64,000 nt of DNA. It comes from Calliopsis andreniformis. Its lineage: Eukaryota; Arthropoda; Insecta; Hymenoptera; Andrenidae. The notes below the pieces were generated by a model. That model was not told where the DNA came from and did no database searches. It saw nothing but the letters and a program-made list of their open reading frames with translations. This document shows, piece by piece, positions 1 through 9,785 of this stretch. The translations under genes were made by a program, and so were the position numbers. Position 1 is the first letter of the stretch. Every line of letters begins with the position of its first letter. The stretch lies in NCBI RefSeq assembly GCF_051401765.1, contig NC_135071.1, positions 11,138,961-11,202,960 on the forward strand, read 5' to 3'.

Positions 1-801
1 GGGAAAACGGCGTTCGGCATTTTGAGGCGTTGAAGAAATGGCAAAAGAAGCCAGTGATTACACGAATATTCGACGGCTTCTTTTTGCTACGACGGCGCGA
101 AGGGAAATAAGACTTCTGCCGAGGAAATGAGCAGTGCAATATAGGCAATATTGCACCGTGGAAAATCGATCGTCGAACTAGATTTCAAATGATTTGTTTA
201 TCATAATATCGGACTGGGAATTGGAATATTCGTTTTTTAGAGAGCTTCGTTAGAAGCAATTTGTTCTGTCGCGTCAAATAATATTGACGTTCCATAAAAA
301 GAAACAATAAATCAAAATAAATATAAAACTATAACTCGGTCTCAATTATTTCGCAATAAATCAATAGAGTAACGACAAAACCGAATTACTGAAACAATTA
401 TCGCATTATGCACTGAAATGTTCTATGAGAGTAATTAATTTCTTGGATTTTAAATTTTTGTACGTCTTTTAATTTTTGTTTTGTTTCATGTAAATTTTAA
501 TTCTAAATAGATATCTACTGACTTTGTAAATAGAAATACAATACATTCAGTAAGTATAAAACTACTCTATAATTTTTAATTCTTGTATCTTGTCATTGAA
601 ATTAAATGAGACTATATAATTTGTAATACTTTAAGAATTTAAGTTACCAATATTTTTGAATTTTTATTCAAATTCAATCAATCCCATATACGACTTAAAT
701 ACTTCAGGATGGTTTATAGTTGTGAAATGCACTGTAAGGGAATTCGAAATTTTTAAACACACTGTTTCGTTATACACGCTGTTGGAGAAAACATATCCGT
801 G

Positions 802-811
802 TTTATTTATT
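802..811 (-). terminator. Candidate poly(A) signals, two overlapping AATAAA
   Basis: Two overlapping AATAAA hexamers (AATAAATAAA) on the minus strand, about 300 nt past the proposed stop of the Ig gene. Alternative to the one at 914-919. Confidence 0.35.
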
Positions 812-913
812 TACCATGTCTAGGAATTGTGTTGCTCGTTACCTGTGTATATCAGATGCAAATATCATGTTTATATTTCATCAGCACAGCCGGGATAATT
901 AGTGTATAAATAT

Positions 914-919
914 TTTATT
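914..919 (-). terminator. Candidate poly(A) signal AATAAA
   Basis: AATAAA on the minus strand, about 190 nt past the proposed TGA at 1112. It is the nearest canonical hexamer. AT-rich DNA yields these by chance, so this is only a candidate. Confidence 0.35.
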
Positions 920-1111
920 TGCCGATGTAGGATGAAGGTGTTGATGCAGAAGCGCGTTGCGTAGTTGATAATACAGCTTAAGAAGCTTAGCTATCATTAA
1001 AATGCATTTACATTAAACATTTTTAAGAAAATTCGTAATTGTACCAGTTCTTGCGTTTTGCTCAAAAATGCAATTTCGACTATTTTCATTGTTAATTAAG
1101 AGCAGTATTTA

Positions 1112-1254
1112 TCAAGGGACCGTGTTAAATTTCCAGGATGCACATTTCAAACTCATAAATAATAAAAGGCAGATAAAACCGGGAATTGGATATAAGCGAT
1201 GAGTAAAATTCGCAGTCAGAAGAGTATGCATGATTGCACCTACTACTAACAATT
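1112..1254 (-). CDS. Probable last coding exon: hydrophobic C-terminus and stop
   Basis: This candidate terminal exon reads, after a Glu completed from the previous G, LLVVGAIMHTLLTANFTHRL, then a short Pro-containing turn, GFICLLLFMSL, and a short tail ending FNTVP before TGA. There are two hydrophobic stretches, which would suit a membrane anchor or a GPI-type signal at the end of an Ig protein. The acceptor is ATGATGTTAG with a good branch-point match (CACTAAC) about 27 nt upstream, but the pyrimidine tract is weak. Phase fits the stalk exon exactly. An NFT sequon is present. The base composition is more AT-rich than the other exons, so coding status rests on phase, position and hydrophobicity. 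A different, unseen last exon further left or outside the window is the main alternative. Confidence 0.5.
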
Positions 1255-2488
1255 CTAACATCATCAGAACGTTGAACATAGTTAGTGCGTCAAAACAGGT
1301 GTTAAAGTGCAATTAAGTGCAGAAAACACGATGCCAAAAATAAGCTGACCGAAAGGCGGTTAATAGGGGAACGATCCATTCACGTTGGAATGAAATTCAC
1401 GTGTACGAGTTTTGAATATTTATAGTACCAAGAAATATACTTTTATATACTTTTCAAATGTTAATAAAATAGTTACAGATACTGGGTTTACAGTACTTTT
1501 ATTACAGATAGTATATTTCATTCTTTCATCTATCACAATTTTATCGTATTCTAACGATAAATGGCACAGCTTTTTTATAATTAAAATTTCGTTCTTAAAA
1601 TTTATTCCCTTTAGTGATACATATGCAGTGACTCCAATCTACATTTGAACACTAACATAAGTTTAACTTGTAAATTTCGTACCATGAATAAATATAAAGC
1701 AAGTAAAAAAATTCCATTACATCACATAGAATAATATATCTACATACTATAGGTAACAAAAATAAAAAAAACATTAATCTTCAAAATATCCTGGTATAAT
1801 ATTAGAAACCATGCCTAGTAGAATTTTCTTTTATTTAACATAACAAGTTAGCACTATTTTTTCTTTTGGATTGTTTCGTACCATAGTATAATATGATACA
1901 ATTATTGTAGCTAGTAGTTGCATAGTCGTTCAAAACATAAAACTTATAAAGTCACCGCAAGGTCTACATCCATCTAATTTGAATAAAATTTTTATTGTTC
2001 ACCTAATTATAACTAAAATTCAAATTTAAGTGAATCGGAGAATTTAAACATAAAGTTTTCCCTACTGCCGCTATCATTCGAGTTCCAATAATGGTCCCGC
2101 ATCTGCTCCTGGAACCCTCCTATTCCCTTTTTGAAAGCGTAATCCCCCTCAGATACACGTGAATTTCAGCCACAGATCAGCCGCTCAGCTTGAATCGAGT
2201 CGAAGCGGAAAAGGAGGGTGGAAAAAAACGCGTCGCTCGCGATATGCTTTCTATCAATGCAACTACCCTTCGGAGGTTCTCGCTAAGAAACCGCGGGCTC
2301 CCCGAGGGTTCTAAAGCGATTTTCAAGGCGTTACGAGCAAATTCGTGGCGCGGGATGCTTGGGAATTGGAATCCTGCACGCAAGAAAGACAACACTATCG
2401 ATCTTGTCAAACTTTCCAAATCTCATGAACGATGGTGGCTTATGGTGGTGATGTCGTGAATAGACGAGGAGAAATTTACAAGCCTTAC
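1255..2488 (-). other. Intron between stalk exon and last exon
   Basis: Intron of 1,234 nt, GTAAGG to TTAG. Mostly AT-rich. A GC-richer patch at 2090-2460 is open on both strands for 80-90 codons, without recognisable protein; the minus-strand one is in frame with the stalk exon down to about 2331. Confidence 0.55.
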
Positions 2489-2581
2489 CACCACCATTGC
2501 CAGGCTCTGAGTTGTCTAGCGCTTGGATCTCCATTTTGTGCAGCAGCTTCGTTGTAGCGGTTGGAGTAGTAGTAGGCGTTC
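2489..2581 (-). CDS. Stalk exon (Thr/Pro-rich linker) of the Ig gene
   Basis: This 93-nt exon follows acceptor TTTGTTGTGCAG and ends at donor GTAAGG (2488-2483). Its first two bases (GA) complete the Gly codon begun in the previous exon, so the join reads YYPG then TPTTTPTATTKLLHKMEIQ, and it ends NSEPGNGG plus one G. The Thr/Pro run is a likely O-glycosylated stalk between the Ig domains and the membrane. Phase matches on both sides. The small residues at the end would suit either a GPI-attachment region or a juxtamembrane linker; this is inference. If the donor is not used, the frame stays open to a stop at about 2331 and would add a different tail of about 50 residues, so an alternative terminal exon cannot be excluded. 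Confidence 0.82.
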
Positions 2582-5500
2582 CTGCACAACAAACACCACA
2601 TATCGCGTCCATCAAGTAGTAAGCATATATATTTCTACGAACTGGCTAGTATGTTAATGTTAGAGACGGGAGGCGGCCAGTCACGGTTTTTCCTCCTTCC
2701 ACTAAAGTTAGAATGGACAGTTAATAGATGTGCGCCAGAGATCGGGTATCGGGTGCCCAATGTCTGGGATAGGTAAGGTTGGGAATGTGTACATGTTATA
2801 CTACGCGAAAGGCGAACGTATGGGATACATGTAATTGCGTGAGTAATCTATTTATGTCGATGACCATAATGAGAACATGAAATCGATATTTGCAGTTGAT
2901 ATCGTTAGTAGCGTACAGGCCAAGGGACTGTATATAACATATTAAACGAATGGCTGTAACTTGCAAACACATGTAATGTGTGCATGCAACGTCGGATTAT
3001 CTACCATTTAATTACTATAAGTAGCTGTATCTTATTCTACGAAACTGAATGAATGATAATGCAGAAAACGAAACGAACAAATAACACGCAATGCAGAACA
3101 GATCTGTTTGTCTAATCGAAGATCTGTCGTTTCAATGTAGCATATTTAATGCTCTACGTTCGTGAAAAACCTGCTAGGTTTCTACGGGTTCTTGGTGTGT
3201 TAAAGAAATTTTAATCAGACATTTTTAGTCCAGAGTATATAACAGGTGACTCGAAACGGGAGATAAATGCTTTTTGCAGGAGTTTCTTCCCGCGAGATGA
3301 TTAATTTCTCGTGGTTTAGCGTAACACTAAATGAGCACTATATTATGCTACATAATGGTCTGAGAACTTGTGGTGTCCTTTAATATTATTATAGTAGTTC
3401 TGTGACAACTGCGAGAGATAATCGCGTAAACGGACAAAGTCTAGAGTTAGGAATTATTTCTTGAGAAACACGTAAAGTCAAAGTTTCTTAATAACGTTTA
3501 AAAAAGGCTTTCTTCCAATTATAGCGTCTTAATAATAATTCATTCGTTTTTAATAAGCTTCTTCAGTAAACTAATGTGGGATATAAGTATTGATGAAAGT
3601 AATGAATTGAGTAAAATAATTTTATTGAAACATGTAGCTCATTTTCACTGCAATTTTTTTCACCTACTTTCTTCTTCGCGACTCATTCTAAAATTAGAAG
3701 GACACTTCGGACAGTTCAGCAGGAAAATATTCCAAATAAGAAAATTAGGAAGCAGACTTCAATTTGAGTTGAGAATATTTCTGCATTCTTTAATTTGCTT
3801 GTTACACGAGTTCTTCCTCTCACGCTCTTATTGTTCTCTAAAACTTTGTTTAATCTGCTAGAACGTGCAAATTGAGAACAAACTTTGAGAATATCTTCAA
3901 GCATTTCACAATTTTTACGGGATCATATATAATTTCTCAACGAATTCGAATTGTTTAGGTTAGGGTTTACGTAAACATTTATCACTCGACTGCGTATTTT
4001 AAGAAGCACGTATCAATAATAAAAGTTTGATTCTTACAGATGCACTATATGAACGAAATATGAGCAAATTCGTATCGTTTTATTATTAGTTTCAATTATC
4101 TATATAAAAAACGAAACGAAGGAGAGGAGAAAAGAGCTTCAATAAAAAGAAAATAGGGAAATTCAGTGGATTTTCTTAAGCTCAAAGTACTTCCTTGCAA
4201 GTTTTCTAAATGTTCCTCTTGTCACCCTTACACTAAAATATTATCCACGACTCTAACACCTGGACAACTCAAATTCTTAATTAGTAAACGATCAGCTACC
4301 TTCTCAATTCAATGAAACTAGTTCCAGACTCTAAGAATTCCAGCTAATTATAACTACCATGATTAATAATTACCTTCAGTAATCAATTTCACTGAATACG
4401 ACTCTAAGATTACTTTCAATGATCACAAACCAATCAAAAAGTGCCCACATTGACAGACTTTTAATATAGGAGTCATACAGTTTATAAAGAAGAGCACGCT
4501 GTGTACCTCCATTTTTTTTCAAACCTCACCGTCACGGAGGATTCAGTTTGCGAAGAGAAAATTGGACGATAACAGGTAGGGCGTGCTGCTAGCAAGTACA
4601 AGCAATTTAACCCGTGTAATTTAGTCCTTTCTTTCGTCTCGCCGCGGGATCCTGCAACCGGACGAGCTGAAAACCCTTTTTGGGCCCCGAGATGATAACG
4701 ACGCAAGAGGAGGGTCGCGGGCTACAAGTTTCCGCAAAATGCCTGGGTCTTCTGTAAGTAAACGCGATGCGCGCGTTAAGACCTGTCGACGCCCACTACT
4801 TGACCCTTCGACGTAGCTGTGGGAGAGGCGCGGGGGTGGGTCGTAGGACTTTGCCCTTTGAACCCAACCACTGTTACTAGAATGTCATCCTAGACAGATG
4901 GAACGCCAGGAAGATAATGGAACACGTATAATAAACTAAAACTCTCGTAATCCAGATTAACACGATCTTTGAGCATCCTCGTTGCAGCACTGAAAGCGAC
5001 GATGAAGAACGCGAAAGAAAAGGATTTTCATGAAACGCTAAGCTGCTTGAGACCTCAGAAGTGTAGAGAAGAACACTGATTTTGTAATGCAAAACTGAGG
5101 GAATTATAATTTGCCCTTTTCTTGCCAGTACTCTTAGCATCGGAAGAGAAGTTTCTGATAAATATAGATAAATAATGATAAATAAACTGAAACGAAGTTC
5201 GACTATCTGAAGGAATTTTCACTGAATTTGTAGTATCCGAGAAATCTGTTTAACCTTCGAAACCTGGGAACTAGCGAAGACTATAGTTCATTATTGGGTT
5301 CCCTTCAACGCATGTTATATTCATTGGAATCGATATTTATGGAGTTGTCGAAGTGGTTTCAGTTACGTGCCCCACCTTGCACAGTCTTCTCAGGTTTCAA
5401 TATAGCGGAACTTTAAGGACTTCATCAGCCAGATACTTTACGCGTTATTTTATTATTATTTCCAGCCGTGAAATTTCCAAGCGATAGAAACCGAAGGTTT

Positions 5501-5993
5501 TCGACCGGAAGTCAGTTCATCCGCGTCGTCGTAATTCCCAATGGAAGCGGAAACGCGAACGAACGCGTATTTACAGGATCTTTTAAAAGATGGACACGTT
5601 GAAAAAAGAACGCTATTGTAAATCACGACACTGTGGGAGAGAGTAGTTTATTTGTTGACCCAAAGAAAGATATCGCCTCGATTTCAAACATTGACGTTTA
5701 CGTCCCATGAACTCTGTGACGCGACGCGCGAAATTTAAACGCGGCGCGAATCGAACTCGCTAACAATCGATGCCGTTTAATTTGTTACTACCGCGACCTC
5801 GTTTATGCGGGGGAACATGTACACACAGGAGGCGGGAATACACGTTAAGCTATCTGACATATAGTTAGTTGACACGTTGGCGATTAACAGTGGGTGCACA
5901 AGTGTTAATTGAAATCGATGACCGTCATGTTGTTCCACAGACAATACTAGGCGTGTTTATATTTATCGTATTTACCGTAGTTTGTTATAAAAA

Positions 5994-6343
5994 ATCTGTA
6001 GTACCCATATAGCACAGTAAAGGCCTAAAAATGTCCAAAAGACGTCTTTGAGACATCCATAGCTACAAATTAGTACCTATGTTTTTAGGATGCCTTAGAA
6101 GACATTTATCAAACGACTTAAATAGGTCAAAATTTCGTCAATAAGATATTCAGATAAAAACTAGGCGTTTCTAAGATGTTCGTGTAGTATGTCTTTAAGA
6201 TATCTTATGGATGTAAATTTTGGAAGTCTTGAAGACGTACGCTGTTGGATGCTTTAAAGACGTTTAAATTATATCGTAAGACGTTCAGGTATAAAATGAA
6301 TATAGTAATTTTTCAAGACGTCGTGTGCTATCTGGGTACAGAT
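5994..6343. repeat. Fold-back (MITE-like) element with AGACGTC units
   Basis: About 350 bp bounded by imperfect inverted ends: ATCTGTAGTACCCATATAGC on the left and, read from the other strand, ATCTGTACCCAGATAGCAC on the right. The interior is built of recurring AGACGTCTTT-like units spaced about 15-40 nt apart. No transposase frame is present, so it is non-autonomous. A clearly related copy in opposite orientation is at 60994-61245. It lies inside an intron of the Ig gene. Confidence 0.75.
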
Positions 6344-7689
6344 ATTAATAATACTTAAGAAAATTGTTATTGAAATGATTGACGATGGAAAGAGCATAGT
6401 TTTACAGAGCTTTGAACGATTAACCCTTTAACTTTGTTATTTTCAGAAATTGTGTGGACAGTTTTTCGAAAATGGACACTGCATCTCATTTTAAAAGAGA
6501 AATTGAACCGATGAGTTGTAAAACAGTAGAACTTCAACATTAACCATTTTCAAATATCTTTGATATTATATCTGCATCTCAAAGCCAAAGTGCATCAAAT
6601 CACACAGGAAACAAGTGGATTTAATGTACATACTTTGACTCTGGGGTCCAAATATGAATATAAGAAAAATGCACAGAACTACATATTAAAATGAAATACC
6701 TCAAAATATGGTCTTTGCATTTGTACCTACTGTTCTTCAACTCATTGATTCAATTATATTCATAACTACTGTTTCTAATATCTTATGATTTATTATCATG
6801 CATCTATTACTTTATTTCAAATGATTCTCGTAGGACATTTTATTACTGCGATTTTGTACATTACTGACATAAATTCGTGCGAAAAGAAGGTCCATCTAAA
6901 GTTAATGAAAGAATCTCAGTGTCCCGCATAGAAACTAAATAAAATTAAACCGAATAATATATCGATATTTATGAAGTTCTAATTACAAAAGTTTCAGATT
7001 GAGCAAAAAGAGCGACACCTTCGTCTCAGCAGCGAAAGTGTTAAATCAAGGATGGAGGAAATTGGTAGAAAGAAATGCCACTTCATCTTTCTTGAACCAT
7101 ATTTCCCCATAAGTGATAAAACCCACCGACCTGTGTAATATTTCCCCCATCCTCCCCTATTAAGTTTTTCCATCTTCTCTCGCGAAAGAACTATGCTTGA
7201 GTCCACCATCTAGGATCACCTCTCTCCGCCTAATGAATTACAGAGTATCAAGAACGTCCTCGAAGCGTCCATTATTCTCCCCTTAACTCCGCGCGACACA
7301 GCGAAACGGCGATCAGCACGGGTGACAAAACGGAATTTCGGTTGTGTTTTCGTTCCGCGACGTTCTCGAAAACTAAGCAAACCGAGGGTAAATCCATTAA
7401 CGAAGTCCCACAACAAAGTGTCCTGGCTCTCGTGAAAGTGCAAACTTCGCCCCGTGCACAAATGTTTATCGTAAAAAAAGCGGGCAAACTCTACGTATTC
7501 CGGTTAAAGGGTTAACGTACGAATCGATCTCTCCCTGGGAAAGGGAAAGAGAGAAAAAGAGGGAATAAAATACGCGCGTAACGCGAACTGCATTCACTGT
7601 TGGCTCGCGACGTAACGAGCACGTAATGTTGCTTTTTGTTCCTCGTTCCGCGGCCACGATGAAGATCGAACCGTGAAGCGCCGCTGGTG

Positions 7690-7750
7690 GCCTCGGCCAG
7701 CAGAAAGATAGAGAGGATAGGAGATAGAAACGAAGATAGATAGGATAGAT
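7690..7750. repeat. GATA/GA-rich low-complexity tract
   Basis: Imperfect run of AGATA and GGATAGATA units on the plus strand, ending about 15 nt from the splice donor of the exon at 7771-7952. On the minus strand it is a TATC/TC-rich tract at the start of the intron. Confidence 0.6.
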
Positions 7751-7770
7751 TAAAATACGGTTATACTAAC

Positions 7771-7952
7771 CAGGATAGTAGACGGTTTTGTGGGAAACGT
7801 TGTAGTTTGCTTTCGGTATACCGAGCAAGCATTTGACAATCGCTGCTTCCGGTAAATCTTCGTCCAGTAAGGCCGTTCGTGATAAGATATCGTACAGTCC
7901 ATCGTCACGCAGCGTAACGCTGGGCTTCCCTGTTTGCTTTTCCGGAACACCC
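7771..7952 (-). CDS. Ig-domain 2, second half
   Basis: This 182-nt exon follows acceptor CTTCCATTGCAG and ends at a GTTAGT donor (7770-7765). One G completes the split Glu codon; 60 residues follow, starting GVPEKQTGKPSVTLRDDGLY; one G is left for the next exon (phase 1). Cys41 lies in AAIVKCLLGIP and pairs, by family expectation, with the Cys of the previous exon, a spacing of 57 residues. An N-glycosylation sequon NVS is at residue 51, and the domain ends in KTVYYP, a typical last strand before a stalk. A second minus-strand frame is also open here (it would begin VFRKSKQGS), but it does not fit the splice phases or an Ig fold and is a shadow. A GATA-rich tract lies just past the donor. Confidence 0.92.
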
Positions 7953-9664
7953 CTGCAATGGAAGCGACGTTTGCAAAATTATCACGGCCATGTTAAAGCC
8001 GAAATATCATGCAATAGGGCCGCTGAACGAGCGGCATTAGCATGTTAATGTTATTTCTCAAAATTCTGCCACCCTGTTTGCTGTTGTTGCGAATTTTGCT
8101 TTAACTTGAACAATGTTTACTTGTGACTCTACGAATCTCTGGGAAATATTTCGGGGCTGTTCGTTCATTTCGGCGAGAATTTTGTTACTTCTCTTGGGAA
8201 TATATTTATAAGGGCGAGGCAACAAACAGAGGCTATCTATCATAATAATTCACTTGTTGGTGGTGACACAAGAAAATTTGTCGAAATACTTAAGTGATTG
8301 ATAGAGTCTCAAAAATTATATTCTTTTTACAGAATACCTACAAACAGTTATTAATATTAGGTAGCGATCTGTTTAGGACTAGGCAAGGTCGATTTGATAA
8401 ATTTTGTTCTATCACTAACAGCAAATGAATTATTGAGATGGCCTGTATACATTTTTTTACTGTATCATCCTCTGTTCATTCTTTGAACAATTATTCTATT
8501 CTTGTAGAAGAACTTTAACACTGATAATCATGATATAGTCCTTGCGAGTTCAACTCACAATCTCTTCTACATATCTTATCGTACTCTTTTTTGTAGTAAA
8601 CTCTGTTATGCGTAATCTCTAGAAGTATCGCTTACAACCGTGTAAATTAATGGATAAAATTAACTCCACTAAATAAAACATTCAGAAAATTGGCTACCTT
8701 ATAAACATTGGTTTTTAAAAGTTAACATCAAATTAAAGGAACAAGTGTAATCAATAAATTTGGCTACCAGCAGTCTGAATTATATAAAGAAATTATTACT
8801 CATTACGTATAATTAACGTGGTAATCAAAGCATTGATTCGCTCTCTGATCATTACCCAGCAGATGAACAAAAATTTCGAGTTCAAAGTTCTCACATTTAT
8901 AGGGAATTCTTCTTTTATGAATGCTTCATATGAAATAAATGTCCCTTTATCCTCCTTGAATTTTTATAATTTACTACATATTTTTTATAACATCGTAATG
9001 AATCCAGATGCATTAACGAAAACGCAAAACAACAAGTATGTTAACTCAGTACGGTTTAATCTTTGCCTTTGTCGCTGTTCACGCTTTGTACTTTAGGATT
9101 TATTATTCCAGATAGCAGTGCCACGGGGCTACTTCATAAAATCTGTTGTTATCATGAAGAAGTTTCTGCTGGTACAATCAGTCAGATTTCGTTTTCATTT
9201 TCATTTAACTCCTCTAATTACTTACGCATTATTTAGTATATTTTTTATCTATCATTATAATGTATAACCAGGATAAAGTTTACTTTAGTATAATACACTA
9301 TCCTCCTCGTATTTCAACAGATAACTGTTACATTTTTAGCTGCTTTCATAATTCCAACTTACGACACAGAGGATGTAAATTCTTTTTTAAAAAATAGATA
9401 AAAGCAAATACGTAGAGTAGTTCTATCGTCTAAATAAGTTTACGTTTTCATGTTCAGAATATTTTGCAGGCCGAAAGAGATTTACTTTTCTTGTAAATAA
9501 ATGGAAAATCGAACAAAATCGCGTCGCAAGTGCATTAAGAAATAAAGCTGATTCGTTAACAAACAAGTGAAAGTCCATTTTTACCAAGATCTGAAAATAT
9601 CAGAAAATTGGATAGTTTACCTCAGTGCATGCTTGAGGGTTGGAAAGCTTGCAGGAGTACTTAC
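7953..9664 (-). other. Intron splitting Ig-domain 2
   Basis: Intron of 1,712 nt, phase 2, GTAAGT to TTGCAG. AT-rich with short patches of moderate GC. A small stem (CTTCAT paired with ATGAAG) near 9,133-9,164 is too irregular to call a microRNA. Confidence 0.75.
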
Positions 9665-9785
9665 TCGACGGATATATCTAGGGTGGGTTGTGGGTATAGT
9701 CCTTCTGCCATACACGTTATCTCCACTCCATCCTTATCATCTATGGTTTTCTTTCTATATACAAGATCGAATTTCTTCTCGGTCG
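9665..9785 (-). CDS. Ig-domain 2, first half
   Basis: This 121-nt exon lies 12.6 kb downstream of the V-like exon. The acceptor is CTTCTGTGTTCCAG and the donor GTAAGT (9664-9659). The first two bases (CG) complete a Ser codon with the T left by the previous exon. Then come 39 residues running TEKKFDLVYRKKTIDD and on to GVEITCMAEGLYPQPTL, and finally two bases (GA) of a split Glu codon, so the next intron is phase 2. The TCMAEGLYPQP segment is a classic Ig B-to-C strand region with the first cysteine at residue 24. The C-strand position normally held by Trp carries Ile (TLDIS), so this domain appears to lack the core tryptophan. The frame agrees with both neighbours, and the motif continues naturally into the exon at 7952-7771, so I consider it certain to be coding despite its small size. 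Confidence 0.92.

Larger units (their letters stand above)
1..1111. other. 3' flank / 3' UTR of the Ig gene; no other gene seen
   Basis: AT-rich DNA downstream of the proposed stop. It would hold the 3' UTR and cleavage site. The first 130 bases are more GC-rich and contain a short inverted pair (AGAAGCC and GGCTTCT), but show no open frame worth calling. Confidence 0.6.
2582..7770 (-). other. Intron between Ig-domain 2 and stalk exon
   Basis: Intron of 5,189 nt from GTTAGT to GTGCAG. It contains one fold-back element (5994-6343), GC-richer patches near 4.5-4.9 kb, 5.5-5.8 kb and 7.2-7.7 kb, and a GATA-rich tract just inside the donor. Short open frames occur on both strands in the patches but none resembles a protein or has consistent splice signals. 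Confidence 0.7.

Noticed and set aside
3950..3968. TTAGGTTAGGG, similar to the insect telomere repeat
   Set aside because: Only two units; no array, so chance.
5690..5790. Minus-strand GAGTTCGATTCG, like a tRNA B-box
   Set aside because: No A-box at the right distance and no cloverleaf can be drawn.
7750..7950. Second open minus-strand frame (VFRKSKQGSPALRC...) over the Ig-2 exon
   Set aside because: Shadow of the real frame; does not fit splice phases or an Ig fold.
9133..9180. Possible microRNA hairpin (CTTCAT ... ATGAAG)
   Set aside because: Pairing beyond six bases is poor and no known microRNA was recognised.
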